From NCBI GenBank assembly GCA_937899065.1, contig CALBPG010000255.1, positions 1 through 59,694 on the forward strand: 59,694 bases of DNA, written 5' to 3'. The DNA is from an uncultured Allomuricauda sp. GTDB taxonomy: Bacteria; Bacteroidota; Bacteroidia; Flavobacteriales; Flavobacteriaceae. A program made the translations under genes and the position numbers. This document shows, one piece after another, positions 37,069 through 46,975 of this stretch (position 1 is its first letter; each line of letters opens with the position of its first letter). A model generated the notes under the pieces. It was not told the DNA's origin. It did not search any database and worked only from the letters and a program-made list of their open reading frames with translations.

Positions 37069-39468
37069 TTACTCGGTGCGCAAGCTTTTGATGGGATTTG
37101 CTTTTGCTGCTCTAATGGCTTGAAAGCTTATGGTAATTAAGGTGATGATGAGTGCACCTATGCTTGCGCCGACGAAAGTCAGCCAAGAGAGTTCTATCCG
37201 ATACGTATATTCCTTAAGCCAATCGCTCATAAAAAAGTATGCAATTGGAATAGCAATAACGCAAGCGATGACAACCAATCGTACAAAGTCTTTGGAAAGC
37301 ATTTGCCAAACATTGGTTATTGAGGCGCCCAATACTTTTCGAACGCCAATTTCTTTTGTACGTTGCTCGGCTACGAAGGAAGCTAGTCCCAATAGCCCCA
37401 AACAACTGATTAATATGGCTAGAATGGTAAAGATGCCCGCTAAATTGGCAATGCGTTCTTCGCCTCTGAATTTAATACCGTACTCTTCATCAACGAATTG
37501 ATAAACAAAGGGTAGGTTCGGGAAATGTTCTTTAAAGACTTTTTCGATTACCGCAAGATTTTCGCTGGCACTCTTTTCAGGATTGAGACGAACATTGAAA
37601 TAACTGAAGTTTTCAAATTTATCAAACACATACCATCCCTGTTTTACAGGCTCATACGGTGATTGTGCGATAACATCTTGTACCACTCCAATAACGAGTT
37701 TGTCCTCTTGCTCATTATCTTCATCAGAGGCGCGAATAATGGTTCCGACAGGATTTTTCAACCCCATATGTTTTACGGCCGCTTCATTAATCAAAATTGC
37801 ATTTGAGTCACTTGCGAACTCTCTGGAGAAATCACGTCCTTCAAGAATTTTAAGGTTCAATGTACTGGCATACTCAGGCGACACCTCGGTCCAAGCCAAA
37901 TCTTCTTGTAAGTCTTCTGGTTTTCCTTCCCAAGTGTATCCAGAACGGTTTGACCAAATTTGGGTCGTAGGCGAACTTGAGGTGGCCATGGAAACCACAG
38001 CGCCAGAATTGAGGAATTCTTCTCGCATCAAATCTTGTTTCCCGATAAAATCCGTGCTAAAGGTTGGGATTTGGACCAACCCTTCTTTATTATACCCAAC
38101 AGGTCTATTTTTGGTGTGGTTGATTTGCTGCAGGACTACCAAAGTTCCAATAATAAAAGCCACAGAAGCCACAAACTGGGTAATGACCAAAATCTGCCGT
38201 GGTGTAGCGCCTTTCTTATTACGGGTATAGGTTCCTTTGAGCACCTCAACAGGTTTGAATACGGAGAGATACAGTGCAGGATAGCTTCCTGAAAGCAAAG
38301 CTGTGACGTCAATGAGCAGAAGGGATACTACCCTAAAGAGAGGGTTCAACCAAGGAAAGGTAATTTCTTTACGTGCCAGTTCATTGAATCCATTTAAGGA
38401 TAGTAAGACTATGAGAACGGAAATAATAAAAGCCATCAAGACAATCAAAAAGGACTCGCCCAAGAATTGACCGATAAGCTGGGTTCTTTTGGAACCCAAC
38501 GATTTGCGAACCCCAACTTCTAACGCTCATTTCTCAGAACGAGCAGTGCTCAGGTTCATAAAGTTGATACAGGCCTATTACAGCAACACGATTCCGATAA
38601 CACCAAACATGCGGACATAGGTGATTCTTCCCCCTGCAGCTTTACCCTCTTCAAAACGACCTCGCAAATACCAATCTTTCATTGGAAAAAGGAACATTTG
38701 AGGGTTGTACTCTCTAGTATCTTCGTTGTGGGCGTTTTTGACGTTTTTAATACTGTTAGTTACCTCTTCCATAGAGGTGTTTTCCTTGATTTGGACAAAC
38801 AATTGAAATGAATTGTTGCCCCATTGATCCTCTGCGTTTTGAACCCACTGGAACAGCGATACATATTTGTCCCAGGAGGCTATGAACTGTGTATCATTGA
38901 AGGAATTATTGTAAGGAATGTCTTCATAGACTCCGGTTACCATGGCATCATATTGACTGTTGACCTTGATGGACTTTCCAACGGGATCTTCATCTCCAAA
39001 AAGTGCTTTTGCGGTGGATTCCCCCAGCATAATGGAATTCAATTCGCGCACCCCATCCAGTTCACCAGCGATGATATTTAAATCAAGGATAGCAGGACCT
39101 CCAGATTGCATAAAATTCCCTTCCCGTTGGATTTTAGTGTCCTTGTATTCCAAGTATTGGGAAGATTGCCATGAACTCATAGAAATGTGTTCGAAATTAT
39201 CATTGTACTCATCCCGAAGTACCATTTCCAAAGGCCGAGGTATGGCCGGACCTGTACCTGTACTTCCATTCCAAGTTTGGTGCTGGAAAATTTGGGCGAT
39301 TCGGTCTTGATTTTTAAAATAGTTGTTATAGCTCAGCTCGTCTTTCACCCATAGCCCTATAAGTAAGGCTACGGCGAGCCCTATGGCCAGCCCTCCGATA
39401 TTGATAAAAGTATACGCCTTGTTTTTACGAAGGTTTCTCCAAGCGATAATGAAATAGTTCTTGAGCAT
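37069..39468 (-). pseudogene. FtsX/MacB-like ABC permease, copy 3, interrupted by three clustered in-frame stops
   Basis: The 800-codon frame runs from LKNYFIIAWRNLRKNKAYT to ANPIKSLRTE with no insertion or deletion. It contains TAA (38580-38578) and TAG (38577-38575) side by side, then TGA (38529-38527). Aligned to intact copy 4, the paired stops replace Ile-Leu before ACINFMNLSTARSEK, and TGA replaces Arg in the EKRAxEVGVRK coupling motif. All three fall within 54 nt, at the second TM and first coupling motif, while the flanking code remains good. The upstream product would be a 296-residue periplasmic-domain fragment with one TM. Downstream translation could only begin at a non-ATG codon (TTG at 38499) or at a later site. 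Confidence 0.85.
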
Positions 39469-39487
39469 GACGGTTTGTTTTTTGGTG

Positions 39488-41917
39488 TTATTCGGTGCGT
39501 AAACTTTCTACTGGATTGGCCAATGAGGCTTGTACGGTTTGAAAGCTGATGGTTACAAACGCTATGATGATTATAGTTGCAAAAGGGATAATGAATAAAG
39601 CCCAGGTCATATTGGTGTGGAAAGCATAACTCGAAAGCCAGTTGTTGACGGTAAACCACGCCACGGGAATAGCGATGATGAAGGCAAAAAATAGCAACAA
39701 GGAAAACTCTTTGTAGAGTAGTTTTAAAATTCCCTGAACGGATGCCCCCAAAACTTTTCGAACTCCAATTTCCTTTCTTCGTTGTAAAGTGGTAAAGGAA
39801 GCAAGACCGAAAAGTCCTAAACAGGCGACGATGATAGCCAAAGAAGCAAAAATTCCAAATACCTTTCCGAAGCGTTGGTCGGCTTCGTATTGAGCATTGA
39901 AATGGTCATCCAAAAAGAAGTACTCGAAAGTATTCCCAGGGAAAAATGTTTCCCAATTGCTCTGGGCCAAAGACAAGGCACTACTCGCGTTTTGCACATC
40001 GGTTTTAATGGCATAATACCCTTCAACTTCTGGAATTAAGCGGAAAATCAAAGGTTCGTAAGCTTCTTTCAATGATTCCTGATGAAAGTCTTCCGAGACC
40101 CCTACCACAGTATACTGGTTGCCCCAAAATTCGATACGTTGCCCTACCGCTTCATCTGGATTGGGAAAGCCCAAAAGCTTAGCTCCAGAGCGATTGAAAA
40201 TCACCACATTGGTATCTCCAAAATCTTCTGAAAATGGTTCTCCTGCAATGAGTTTTACCTCAAATTGGGAAAGATAATCATAGTCTACACCGATGACACG
40301 ATATTGTTGGCTTTCTGCCTCAGTTTGAGAAACCAAACGGATACCTCCTGCGTTCCATCCTACCGGCTGCCCGGGAACAGTAGTTGCCGAAGAAACGGTT
40401 TGGATACCGGGATATTTAAGAAGCTCTTGTTTGAATGAAGCCATTTTGTTGGCATAGGTCGAGTCCGTAACTATAGGTGGACGTACAACCAAGGTTTGTT
40501 CGATGGCGAGCCCAAGAGACTGTTCTTTCATGAAATTGATTTGACGGTACACGGTAAATGTGCCAATCAATAAAAACAAGGATGCCGCAAATTGGAATAC
40601 CACCAATGATTTGCGAAGTGTAGAACCTTGCTTTGTACCCGTCATTTTTCCTTTTAAGACTTCCACTGGCTTAAAGCGTGACAAAACCAAAGCCGGATAT
40701 GCTCCCGACAAAACAACTCCTAATACAAAAAGTACAATCAATCCCAACCAAAAGCTGGTGTTGAAAATGAAGTCGTACGCGAGTTGCTGTCCGGTGATGG
40801 ATTTGAAATATGGTATGGAAAGCGAGGTGATGATAACAGCGAGTACCAGCGCTAGGCCATTGAACAGAAAGGATTCCATGAAAAATTGGAAAACCAGTTG
40901 TTTTCTTAAAGACCCTATGGTTTTGCGAATACCCACTTCTTTGGCGCGTCCCAAAGCGCGTGCTGTGGCCAAATTGATGTAGTTCACCCAGGCAATGACA
41001 ACAATGAACAAAGCGATACCAATCAACAAATAGACTGTGCCGCCCTCTCCCGTAGGTCCAGGCTCATCCATAAAGTTGGAATACAGATGCAAGTCTTTTA
41101 AAGGATGCAAATAGTATTTGGCATCGGAGTTATAGGTGGCGAGTTCCTCACCGGCCTCTTCTTGCACTATAGGAACAAACTTTGCTTCCACTGCTTTCGG
41201 GTCTGCATCTTTACTGAGTTTGATATACGTCAGGCAACCGTCTGAAAACCACCAATTGTCAGGGTCTGCAGCAGGGTCTTGGTTGTTGTTTTCAAGCATC
41301 CGCTCGCGATAGGTAATGTAAGACAAGAGCAATTGCGGTTTCAATTGGGTATTGGCCGGCATATCTTCATAAACCCCGGTAATACGATAATTCCGACGCT
41401 GGTTTAGGTTTAAGGTTTTACCAATAACCTCAGTAGTGCCAAAAATCTTTTTTGCAGTGGATGCTGATATTGCAGCGGTAGAAGGCTCAGAGAGTACTTT
41501 GGTCTTGTCCCCGCTAAGCAAAGGATAGGTAAACATGGTGAAAAACGCTTCGCTGGAGAAGAAGACATTTTCTACTTTCAAAATCTCACTATCTAGCTCC
41601 ACCATCACGTCTCCAGCTTCAAAAACCTTCACATATTCCTCGATTTCAGGAATTTCTTCTTTGAATTTATTTCCTACGGCAAAAGCTCCGGCAGCCCATT
41701 CAGTGGTCAACACACCATTGTCGTAACGATCTTGTTTTATGCGATACAGTTGTGACAGGTCTTCATGAAAATCCTCATAACTGAATTCGTAAGTGACGTA
41801 TTGCAAAATCAAAAGACAAGCGGCAATACCCAAGGCCAAGCCACCAATATTGATGAAGGAGTAGGTTCTGTTCTTTTGAAGATTTCTCCAGGCGATTTTT
41901 AAATAGTTCCGTAACAT
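39488..41917 (-). CDS. FtsX/MacB-like ABC permease, copy 2 of tandem array
   Basis: An intact permease of 809 residues. The N-terminus is LRNYLKIAWRNLQKNRTYS; the coupling motifs are RAKEVGIRKTIGSLRKQ and RRKEIGVRKVLGAS; the C-terminus is ANPVESLRTE. It has the same double MacB_PCD-FtsX plan with four TMs per half. Compared with copies 3 and 4 the periplasmic domains are clearly diverged, as expected if the copies recognise different partners or cargo. It lies 19 nt before copy 3 in the direction of transcription. Confidence 0.93.
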   Translation of the reverse strand: MLRNYLKIAWRNLQKNRTYSFINIGGLALGIAACLLILQYVTYEFSYEDFHEDLSQLYRIKQDRYDNGVLTTEWAAGAFAVGNKFKEEIPEIEEYVKVFEAGDVMVELDSEILKVENVFFSSEAFFTMFTYPLLSGDKTKVLSEPSTAAISASTAKKIFGTTEVIGKTLNLNQRRNYRITGVYEDMPANTQLKPQLLLSYITYRERMLENNNQDPAADPDNWWFSDGCLTYIKLSKDADPKAVEAKFVPIVQEEAGEELATYNSDAKYYLHPLKDLHLYSNFMDEPGPTGEGGTVYLLIGIALFIVVIAWVNYINLATARALGRAKEVGIRKTIGSLRKQLVFQFFMESFLFNGLALVLAVIITSLSIPYFKSITGQQLAYDFIFNTSFWLGLIVLFVLGVVLSGAYPALVLSRFKPVEVLKGKMTGTKQGSTLRKSLVVFQFAASLFLLIGTFTVYRQINFMKEQSLGLAIEQTLVVRPPIVTDSTYANKMASFKQELLKYPGIQTVSSATTVPGQPVGWNAGGIRLVSQTEAESQQYRVIGVDYDYLSQFEVKLIAGEPFSEDFGDTNVVIFNRSGAKLLGFPNPDEAVGQRIEFWGNQYTVVGVSEDFHQESLKEAYEPLIFRLIPEVEGYYAIKTDVQNASSALSLAQSNWETFFPGNTFEYFFLDDHFNAQYEADQRFGKVFGIFASLAIIVACLGLFGLASFTTLQRRKEIGVRKVLGASVQGILKLLYKEFSLLLFFAFIIAIPVAWFTVNNWLSSYAFHTNMTWALFIIPFATIIIIAFVTISFQTVQASLANPVESLRTE

Positions 41918-41932
41918 GATTTTGCTGTTTTA

Positions 41933-44320
41933 TTATTCGGTTCGTAGACTTTTGATGGGATTGGCTATCGCTGCCTTTATGGTTTGATAGCTGACCGTAA
42001 TCAGGGTAATCACAATTACGGAGAGCACGGCAAGTACAAAGACCCACCAAGAAATGTCAATGCGGTATGTATAGGTTTCCAACCAGCGATCCATGATGTA
42101 CCAAGCGATGGGCGAGGCAATGAGTCCGGCAATAAGAATAAGTTTGAGGAAATCCTTGCTGAAAAGACTCATGATTTGTGTCACGGAACTTCCCAATACT
42201 TTGCGGATTCCAATTTCTTTGATGCGTAGCCCCACAAAGAAAAGAATCAGCCCATATAGTCCTAAGCAAGCAATAAAGATGGCTAAGGCCGAAAAGACTT
42301 TGGCCAAGGTCAAGTATCGTTGTTCTGCCTCGTATTCCTCAGCTACCCGTTCGTCCAAAAAGCGGTAGTCGAATAAGTAGTTTGAAAAGGTTTTCGACCA
42401 TTCCGCGTCAATTTGGGTAATCACTGTTTTGATATCGCTAGTGTTCAGTTTGATGCCAATCTCTCCAAAAGAGTTGATGTTATTGGCGATTACAATAGGC
42501 TCTATTTTGTTCTGGAAACCGTAGTGATGGAAATCCTTCACAACCCCAACAATATTGGCCTGCATTCCGCCAGTATTCACGTCAAGCTTTTTGCCCAAAA
42601 GTTCTTGGGAAGAAGCCAAGCCCAGTTTTTCAGCCAACTTCTCGTTTACCACGACCTCCATAACGCTATCTGCCTTAAAGAAGTTTCTCCCGGCAACCAA
42701 GGTCAATCCAAAAGTCTCTATATATTGTTCATCGCCCAATTTGGCCTGAATACTAAATTCTTCCCGCTCAGGGCGATTATGATACTTCACGCTGGTGCCC
42801 CAATTGTTTTCAGAACCTCCGGGACTACTTATACACCCAGAGGCGGAAACTACTCCATTGATTTGCACCAACCGTTCTTTAAGGGCATCAAGTTGTATGG
42901 GCTCAATGTCCATGGGAATATCAGTCATTACAATAGCATCTTTATCAAAGCCCAAATCCGTTGTTAAGGCGTAGTCGATTTGACGAGAGATAACTATTGT
43001 GGCAATAATCAAGATGATAGATAGTGTAAACTGCGTAATTACCAACACCTTCCGCACACCGGAACCACCGGTGTCATTATGATTGAGTTTTCCTTTTAAT
43101 GCCAAAACCGGAACAATACGTGAAAGAAGAATTCCAGGATAACTTCCTGACAAGAAGGCAACTAGTAAAAGGGCTGCCCCTAAAAAGAGGATGAACTTGG
43201 GTTCCAACAATCCTGTCGCGGAGAGCTCCAAACCAAATAAGTCATTCAGTGAGGGCAAGAACGTCAAGGCGAAAACGATGCCTAACGAAATTGCAAAAAG
43301 ACTGATGACAAAGGTCTCGGCCAAAAACTGCCAGAAAAGGTGTTTTTTGAAACTTCCCAACACCTTTCGAATCCCAATTTCTTTAGACCGGTAAAACGAT
43401 TGCGCAGTTGAAATATTGATGAAGTTGATGCAGGCAATGCCAATTAAGAACAAACCAATCAAAGCGAAAATCCATAAAAGCACTGTGCTTATGCCGCCAT
43501 AACGGGAATCAAAATGCATTTCAGCCAAGGGCTGTAGCTTATAGGTATGACGACTTTTGGAATTAGGCCTATGTTTTTTGGGCAGTTCGGTAAGGGCACT
43601 CTCAATGCCAGCAATATCTTGATTGGGTCGTAAACGCGTATAACAGGTTAAGTTGGAAGTAATACCGCCCCAAAACTGACCTGCCGCAAACTGGAAGAAA
43701 TCTTCAAGATTCTGAAAGCTTACAAAGATTTCATTTTCAAGGAAGGTGGTCGAAGGAAGATTTTGCAACACCCCTGTAATCGTGATGCTCTTGTCATTTT
43801 CCAAAACAAAGCTTTCACCAACCACATCGGACCGACCGAAAAGCTTTTGGGCCATATTTTCGGTCAGTACCGCGGTATTAGGCTCAGATAAGGCAATGGC
43901 ATTTGAACCATTGCGTAATGGAAAATTGAAAATCTTAAAAAACTCGTTTTCAACAAACAAAATGTCTTCTTCAAACTTTTCAACGCTTCCGTTCGTTTGG
44001 GTTACATCCATTACCAGTTCTCCTTGCACCACGGCTTTGGCTACCTTTTCGGCATAATCGTACTCCTCCCGGAACACTTGTCCAAAAGCTGGAGGTACCG
44101 AAGCATCGTATTCCATATCATCTCTTTGGGTGTCTGTAACAAACCGATAAATACGGTCTGAATCGTTGTGGAATTTGTCAAAAGAAAGATGGTAGTTCAG
44201 AAATAGATAGATAAGCACGCTACTTCCAAATCCCAACGCGAGACCAAGAATATTTATGGTGGCAAAAACCTTCCTTTTCAGAAGGTTTCTCCAGGCGATT
44301 CGAATATAACTCTTGAGCAT
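41933..44320 (-). CDS. FtsX/MacB-like ABC permease, copy 1 of tandem array
   Basis: First permease of the operon, 795 residues, intact, 53 nt after the canonical ATPase gene. The N-terminus is LKSYIRIAWRNLLKRKVFA; the coupling motifs are RSKEIGIRKVLGSFKKH and RIKEIGIRKVLGSSV; the C-terminus is ANPIKSLRTE. Being nearest to the ATPase, adaptor and TolC-like genes, it is the best candidate for the core permease of the exporter, the other six being additions. That reading is inferred from gene order only. Confidence 0.93.
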   Translation of the reverse strand: MLKSYIRIAWRNLLKRKVFATINILGLALGFGSSVLIYLFLNYHLSFDKFHNDSDRIYRFVTDTQRDDMEYDASVPPAFGQVFREEYDYAEKVAKAVVQGELVMDVTQTNGSVEKFEEDILFVENEFFKIFNFPLRNGSNAIALSEPNTAVLTENMAQKLFGRSDVVGESFVLENDKSITITGVLQNLPSTTFLENEIFVSFQNLEDFFQFAAGQFWGGITSNLTCYTRLRPNQDIAGIESALTELPKKHRPNSKSRHTYKLQPLAEMHFDSRYGGISTVLLWIFALIGLFLIGIACINFINISTAQSFYRSKEIGIRKVLGSFKKHLFWQFLAETFVISLFAISLGIVFALTFLPSLNDLFGLELSATGLLEPKFILFLGAALLLVAFLSGSYPGILLSRIVPVLALKGKLNHNDTGGSGVRKVLVITQFTLSIILIIATIVISRQIDYALTTDLGFDKDAIVMTDIPMDIEPIQLDALKERLVQINGVVSASGCISSPGGSENNWGTSVKYHNRPEREEFSIQAKLGDEQYIETFGLTLVAGRNFFKADSVMEVVVNEKLAEKLGLASSQELLGKKLDVNTGGMQANIVGVVKDFHHYGFQNKIEPIVIANNINSFGEIGIKLNTSDIKTVITQIDAEWSKTFSNYLFDYRFLDERVAEEYEAEQRYLTLAKVFSALAIFIACLGLYGLILFFVGLRIKEIGIRKVLGSSVTQIMSLFSKDFLKLILIAGLIASPIAWYIMDRWLETYTYRIDISWWVFVLAVLSVIVITLITVSYQTIKAAIANPIKSLRTE

Positions 44321-44373
44321 TGTTTTCGTTTTTTGATTGCTTTTGATTGATGAATAAACTCTCTAGTATGGTT

Positions 44374-45069
44374 TTAAGCGGTTGTAGCCATGGGTTTGTT
44401 CTGGCTTTCCGTCACGATTTGCCCATCGAACAGGTTGATGACCCTGTGCGCGTAGTGGGAATCTCGGTCGGAGTGGGTTACCATTACGATGGTGGTACCT
44501 TCTTGGTTGAGTTCGGTCAAAAGGTTCATTACCTCAATTCCGTTTTTGGAATCCAAATTACCAGTTGGCTCATCCGCAAGAATCAGTTTTGGAGTGGTAA
44601 CCACGGCACGGGCTATGGCCACACGCTGTTGCTGTCCACCCGAAAGCTGTTGCGGAAAGTGCTTTTCCCTATGGGCGATTTTCATACGCTCCAATACTTT
44701 TTTTACTTTTTCGCGACGCTCTGCTTTGTTCATTTTTAAGTAAATGAGCGGAAGCTCCACGTTTTCGAAGACGGTCAACTCGTCAATGAGGTTAAAACTT
44801 TGGAAAACGAACCCAAGGTTACCTTTTCGCAGTTGGGTCCGTTGGCTTTCTTTTAGTCCGCTTACCTCGTGCCCAGCGAATTGATAGCTCCCCTCGGTAG
44901 GGTTGTCGAGCATTCCGATGATGTTCAACAAAGTGGACTTTCCACATCCTGAAGGACCCATGATGGCGACAAATTCACCTTCAGCAACATTAAAGTTGAC
45001 ACCATTCAAGGCTAGGGTTTCCACTTCTTCGGTTCGAAAGCTCTTTTTCAAGTTTTGTATTTGTATCAT
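44374..45069 (-). CDS. ABC transporter ATPase (LolD/MacB type), canonical
   Basis: This 231-residue nucleotide-binding subunit has every standard motif: Walker [10 protein letters not shown] (38-46), Q90, signature [13 protein letters not shown] (142-154), Walker B LILADEP (D166, E167), D-loop NLDS with D173, and switch H199. It belongs to the LolD/MacB/FtsE group whose permeases have the FtsX fold. It lies between the repeat-protein gene (35 nt) and the first permease (53 nt). It probably energises all permeases of the array, given that the second ATPase deviates at key positions. Confidence 0.95.
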   Translation of the reverse strand: MIQIQNLKKSFRTEEVETLALNGVNFNVAEGEFVAIMGPSGCGKSTLLNIIGMLDNPTEGSYQFAGHEVSGLKESQRTQLRKGNLGFVFQSFNLIDELTVFENVELPLIYLKMNKAERREKVKKVLERMKIAHREKHFPQQLSGGQQQRVAIARAVVTTPKLILADEPTGNLDSKNGIEVMNLLTELNQEGTTIVMVTHSDRDSHYAHRVINLFDGQIVTESQNKPMATTA

Positions 45070-45104
45070 TTTATGACAGTTATGGTTCGTTTATAAGGAT
45101 TTAA

Positions 45105-45698
45105 TTATTTCGTTTTGATTTGACTTGCGCGTAACACGGCAAAGTCGATTGCCGGCCAGACCATTTCATCTTCGTCTTCGATATAAGGAATGGTTGAAAG
45201 GTCTAAATGAAACTCAAATGGGTCAAAACCTTCGGGTAAGTAGGCTGTAGTATCAAAACCCAATTCGAAATCTTCATCGTCGATATAGTTCAAAGCGCTT
45301 ACCGGAACAACTTCTGAATAGGCGTCAAAATTTTCAGGTAAATAGGGCTCAGTGTCAAAGCCTAAGGCAAAGGTTTCATTTTCTTCTACAAAAGGAATGG
45401 TATCCAAATCAAAGTACGTTTGGTACGGGTCAAACCCTTCTGGAAGATAATCTGCGGTATCAAAATCCAACTCCATGGCATCAAATTCAACATATTCAAC
45501 GGTGTTGAGGTCAAGCACAAAGCTGTCTTCGATGGTTGGTTCTGTTACGGCTTTGATGTTTAATGGAATCAGGTCGTTTTCTAAGGTCTGTGAGGTCTCA
45601 TTCACGGGGTTGTCTACAGTGAATTCTCCTTTTCTTTGGTCGGCTATGGCGGTACTTGCTATGAGTACTGCACCATAAATTACTACTAACTTGTTCAT
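45105..45698 (-). CDS. Secreted acidic protein with ~34-residue LPEGFD tandem repeats
   Basis: The 197 residues begin with a signal peptide (~1-19, ending STAIA). A central region has three tandem repeats whose core is LxFDTxxYLPExFDxY, at about 77-92, 112-127 and 146-161 (spacing 35 and 34). Each is followed by a variable link ending in an acidic I/V-(E/D) cluster; a degenerate fourth unit starts near 62. There is no Cys and no membrane anchor, and the mature protein is strongly acidic. It sits between the HlyD-like adaptor and the ATPase, 16 nt and 35 nt away, so it is cotranscribed with an exporter. It could be a cargo, a periplasmic spacer or a metal-binding sensor component. I know no described function. 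Confidence 0.75.
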   Translation of the reverse strand: MNKLVVIYGAVLIASTAIADQRKGEFTVDNPVNETSQTLENDLIPLNIKAVTEPTIEDSFVLDLNTVEYVEFDAMELDFDTADYLPEGFDPYQTYFDLDTIPFVEENETFALGFDTEPYLPENFDAYSEVVPVSALNYIDDEDFELGFDTTAYLPEGFDPFEFHLDLSTIPYIEDEDEMVWPAIDFAVLRASQIKTK

Positions 45699-45714
45699 GA
45701 TTTTTGATTGAATT

Positions 45715-46965
45715 TTATTTGAGCACGACTCTTTCGGCGGTACCGAAACTATCGTAGTTGCTCGTTATTACTTTTTCTCCGGGTTGAAGGCCATCCAAAA
45801 CTTCATAGTATCTGGAATTTTGTTTGCCAATTCTTATATTTCTTTTGATTGCTTCGGTTCCGTCAGGTGACAGTACAAATACCCATTGTCCACCAGTGCT
45901 TTGGAAAAACCCTCCTTTTGGTAGTAATAAGGCATCGTTTGAAGCACCCAATTGCAATTTGATGTTGTAGCTCTGTCCTGAACGAATGGTCTCTGGTTTG
46001 TTTTCGGTAAAGACCAAGTCAATTCGAAAGCGTCCGTTGCGAACTTCAGGATAAACCTTTCTGACACGCAAAGGATACTCATTTCCATTTCTTTCCAAAC
46101 TGGCAGAGAGGTCACGCTTTACACGGTCGATATAGTGCTCGTCAATTTCAGCTTCGATTTTGAAGTCGGTTAGCACGTTTACCTGGCCAATGCGTTGTCC
46201 TTGGGTAATGTTCTGTCCAATTTCAGCATCCAAAAAGCCAAGCTGTCCATCTGCGGGGGCTCTTACGTTTAGGTGGTCCAAACGCTCATACACCATGGAA
46301 AGGGTTTTTTGCATCCGTTGCAAGTCGACATCCAATCCAGCCAAAGACGTTTTGCTCAACTGCTCGTCTTGTGCCGTCTGGGCCGAAATGATTTCGTGTT
46401 GTTTTTGGGCCAACTCGTAGTTTTCCTTAGAGAGCAAATAAGCCTCTTTCGAAATCAGTTTTTCGGCATACAACTCTTCGTTTTGCTGGTAGTTTCTTTC
46501 CAAACGTTGCAAGTCGTAATAGGCTGTAGCTAAAGATTGTCTTCCGCTCAACAGACGCGAATCGAAGTTTAATCTTGTAGACCTCAAGTCGTTTTGCTTA
46601 AGGGCCAAGTTGCTTTCGCTAGCCAAGATTTGTTCATAAAGGGCCATGTTTTCCAATTTCAAGATGATATCACCTTTTTTCACCATGGTGCCTTCTTCAA
46701 TAAGTTTTTCAGTGACACGACCCCCTTCGTACGCATCCATATAAATGGTGGAGATGGGAGCAACGTTTCCGTTTATGGTGATGAAATCATCGAACTTTCC
46801 GTCCACCACTCCTGCAATGGAAACCCGTCCTTTTTCGGTTCTGAAGGTTGAAGTAGTTCCTGCGAACAATAACTTCCAACCGGCGAAGAGTACAATCGCG
46901 CCTAGTGCGATATAACCGTAGTGCTTGGGTCTAAGTCCTTTCTTTTTCTCTAATTGAATATCCAT
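45715..46965 (-). CDS. HlyD/MacA-like periplasmic adaptor (membrane fusion) protein
   Basis: A 416-residue adaptor with one N-terminal TM (~18-36). A first barrel strand set (DDFITINGNVAPI; AYEGGRVTEKLIEEGTMVKK, a lipoyl half) is followed by a long alpha-helical hairpin (~125-245) with heptad-like Leu and Gln. The second lipoyl half (LNVRAPADGQLGFLDAEIGQ) and a C-terminal beta-barrel and membrane-proximal domain complete it. It links an inner-membrane permease to a TolC-like channel. It lies 10 nt after the TolC-like gene. Classical tripartite systems carry one permease; here seven follow. Confidence 0.93.
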   Translation of the reverse strand: MDIQLEKKKGLRPKHYGYIALGAIVLFAGWKLLFAGTTSTFRTEKGRVSIAGVVDGKFDDFITINGNVAPISTIYMDAYEGGRVTEKLIEEGTMVKKGDIILKLENMALYEQILASESNLALKQNDLRSTRLNFDSRLLSGRQSLATAYYDLQRLERNYQQNEELYAEKLISKEAYLLSKENYELAQKQHEIISAQTAQDEQLSKTSLAGLDVDLQRMQKTLSMVYERLDHLNVRAPADGQLGFLDAEIGQNITQGQRIGQVNVLTDFKIEAEIDEHYIDRVKRDLSASLERNGNEYPLRVRKVYPEVRNGRFRIDLVFTENKPETIRSGQSYNIKLQLGASNDALLLPKGGFFQSTGGQWVFVLSPDGTEAIKRNIRIGKQNSRYYEVLDGLQPGEKVITSNYDSFGTAERVVLK

Positions 46966-46975
46966 GATGGTCTTC

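Noticed and set aside
38500-38580. A frameshift separating the two halves of permease copy 3
   Set aside because: Codon counting shows 26 codons from 38577 to 38500 in the same frame as both halves; only stop codons interrupt it.
29764-39468. Programmed stop-codon recoding in permease copies 3 and 6
   Set aside because: Three different stop codons are involved, including adjacent TAA-TAG, and no SECIS-like or other recoding signal is apparent; ordinary nonsense mutation is simpler.
26681-45069. Transposon or phage origin of the permease array
   Set aside because: No transposase, integrase, terminal inverted repeat or target duplication is visible; tandem gene duplication explains the array.
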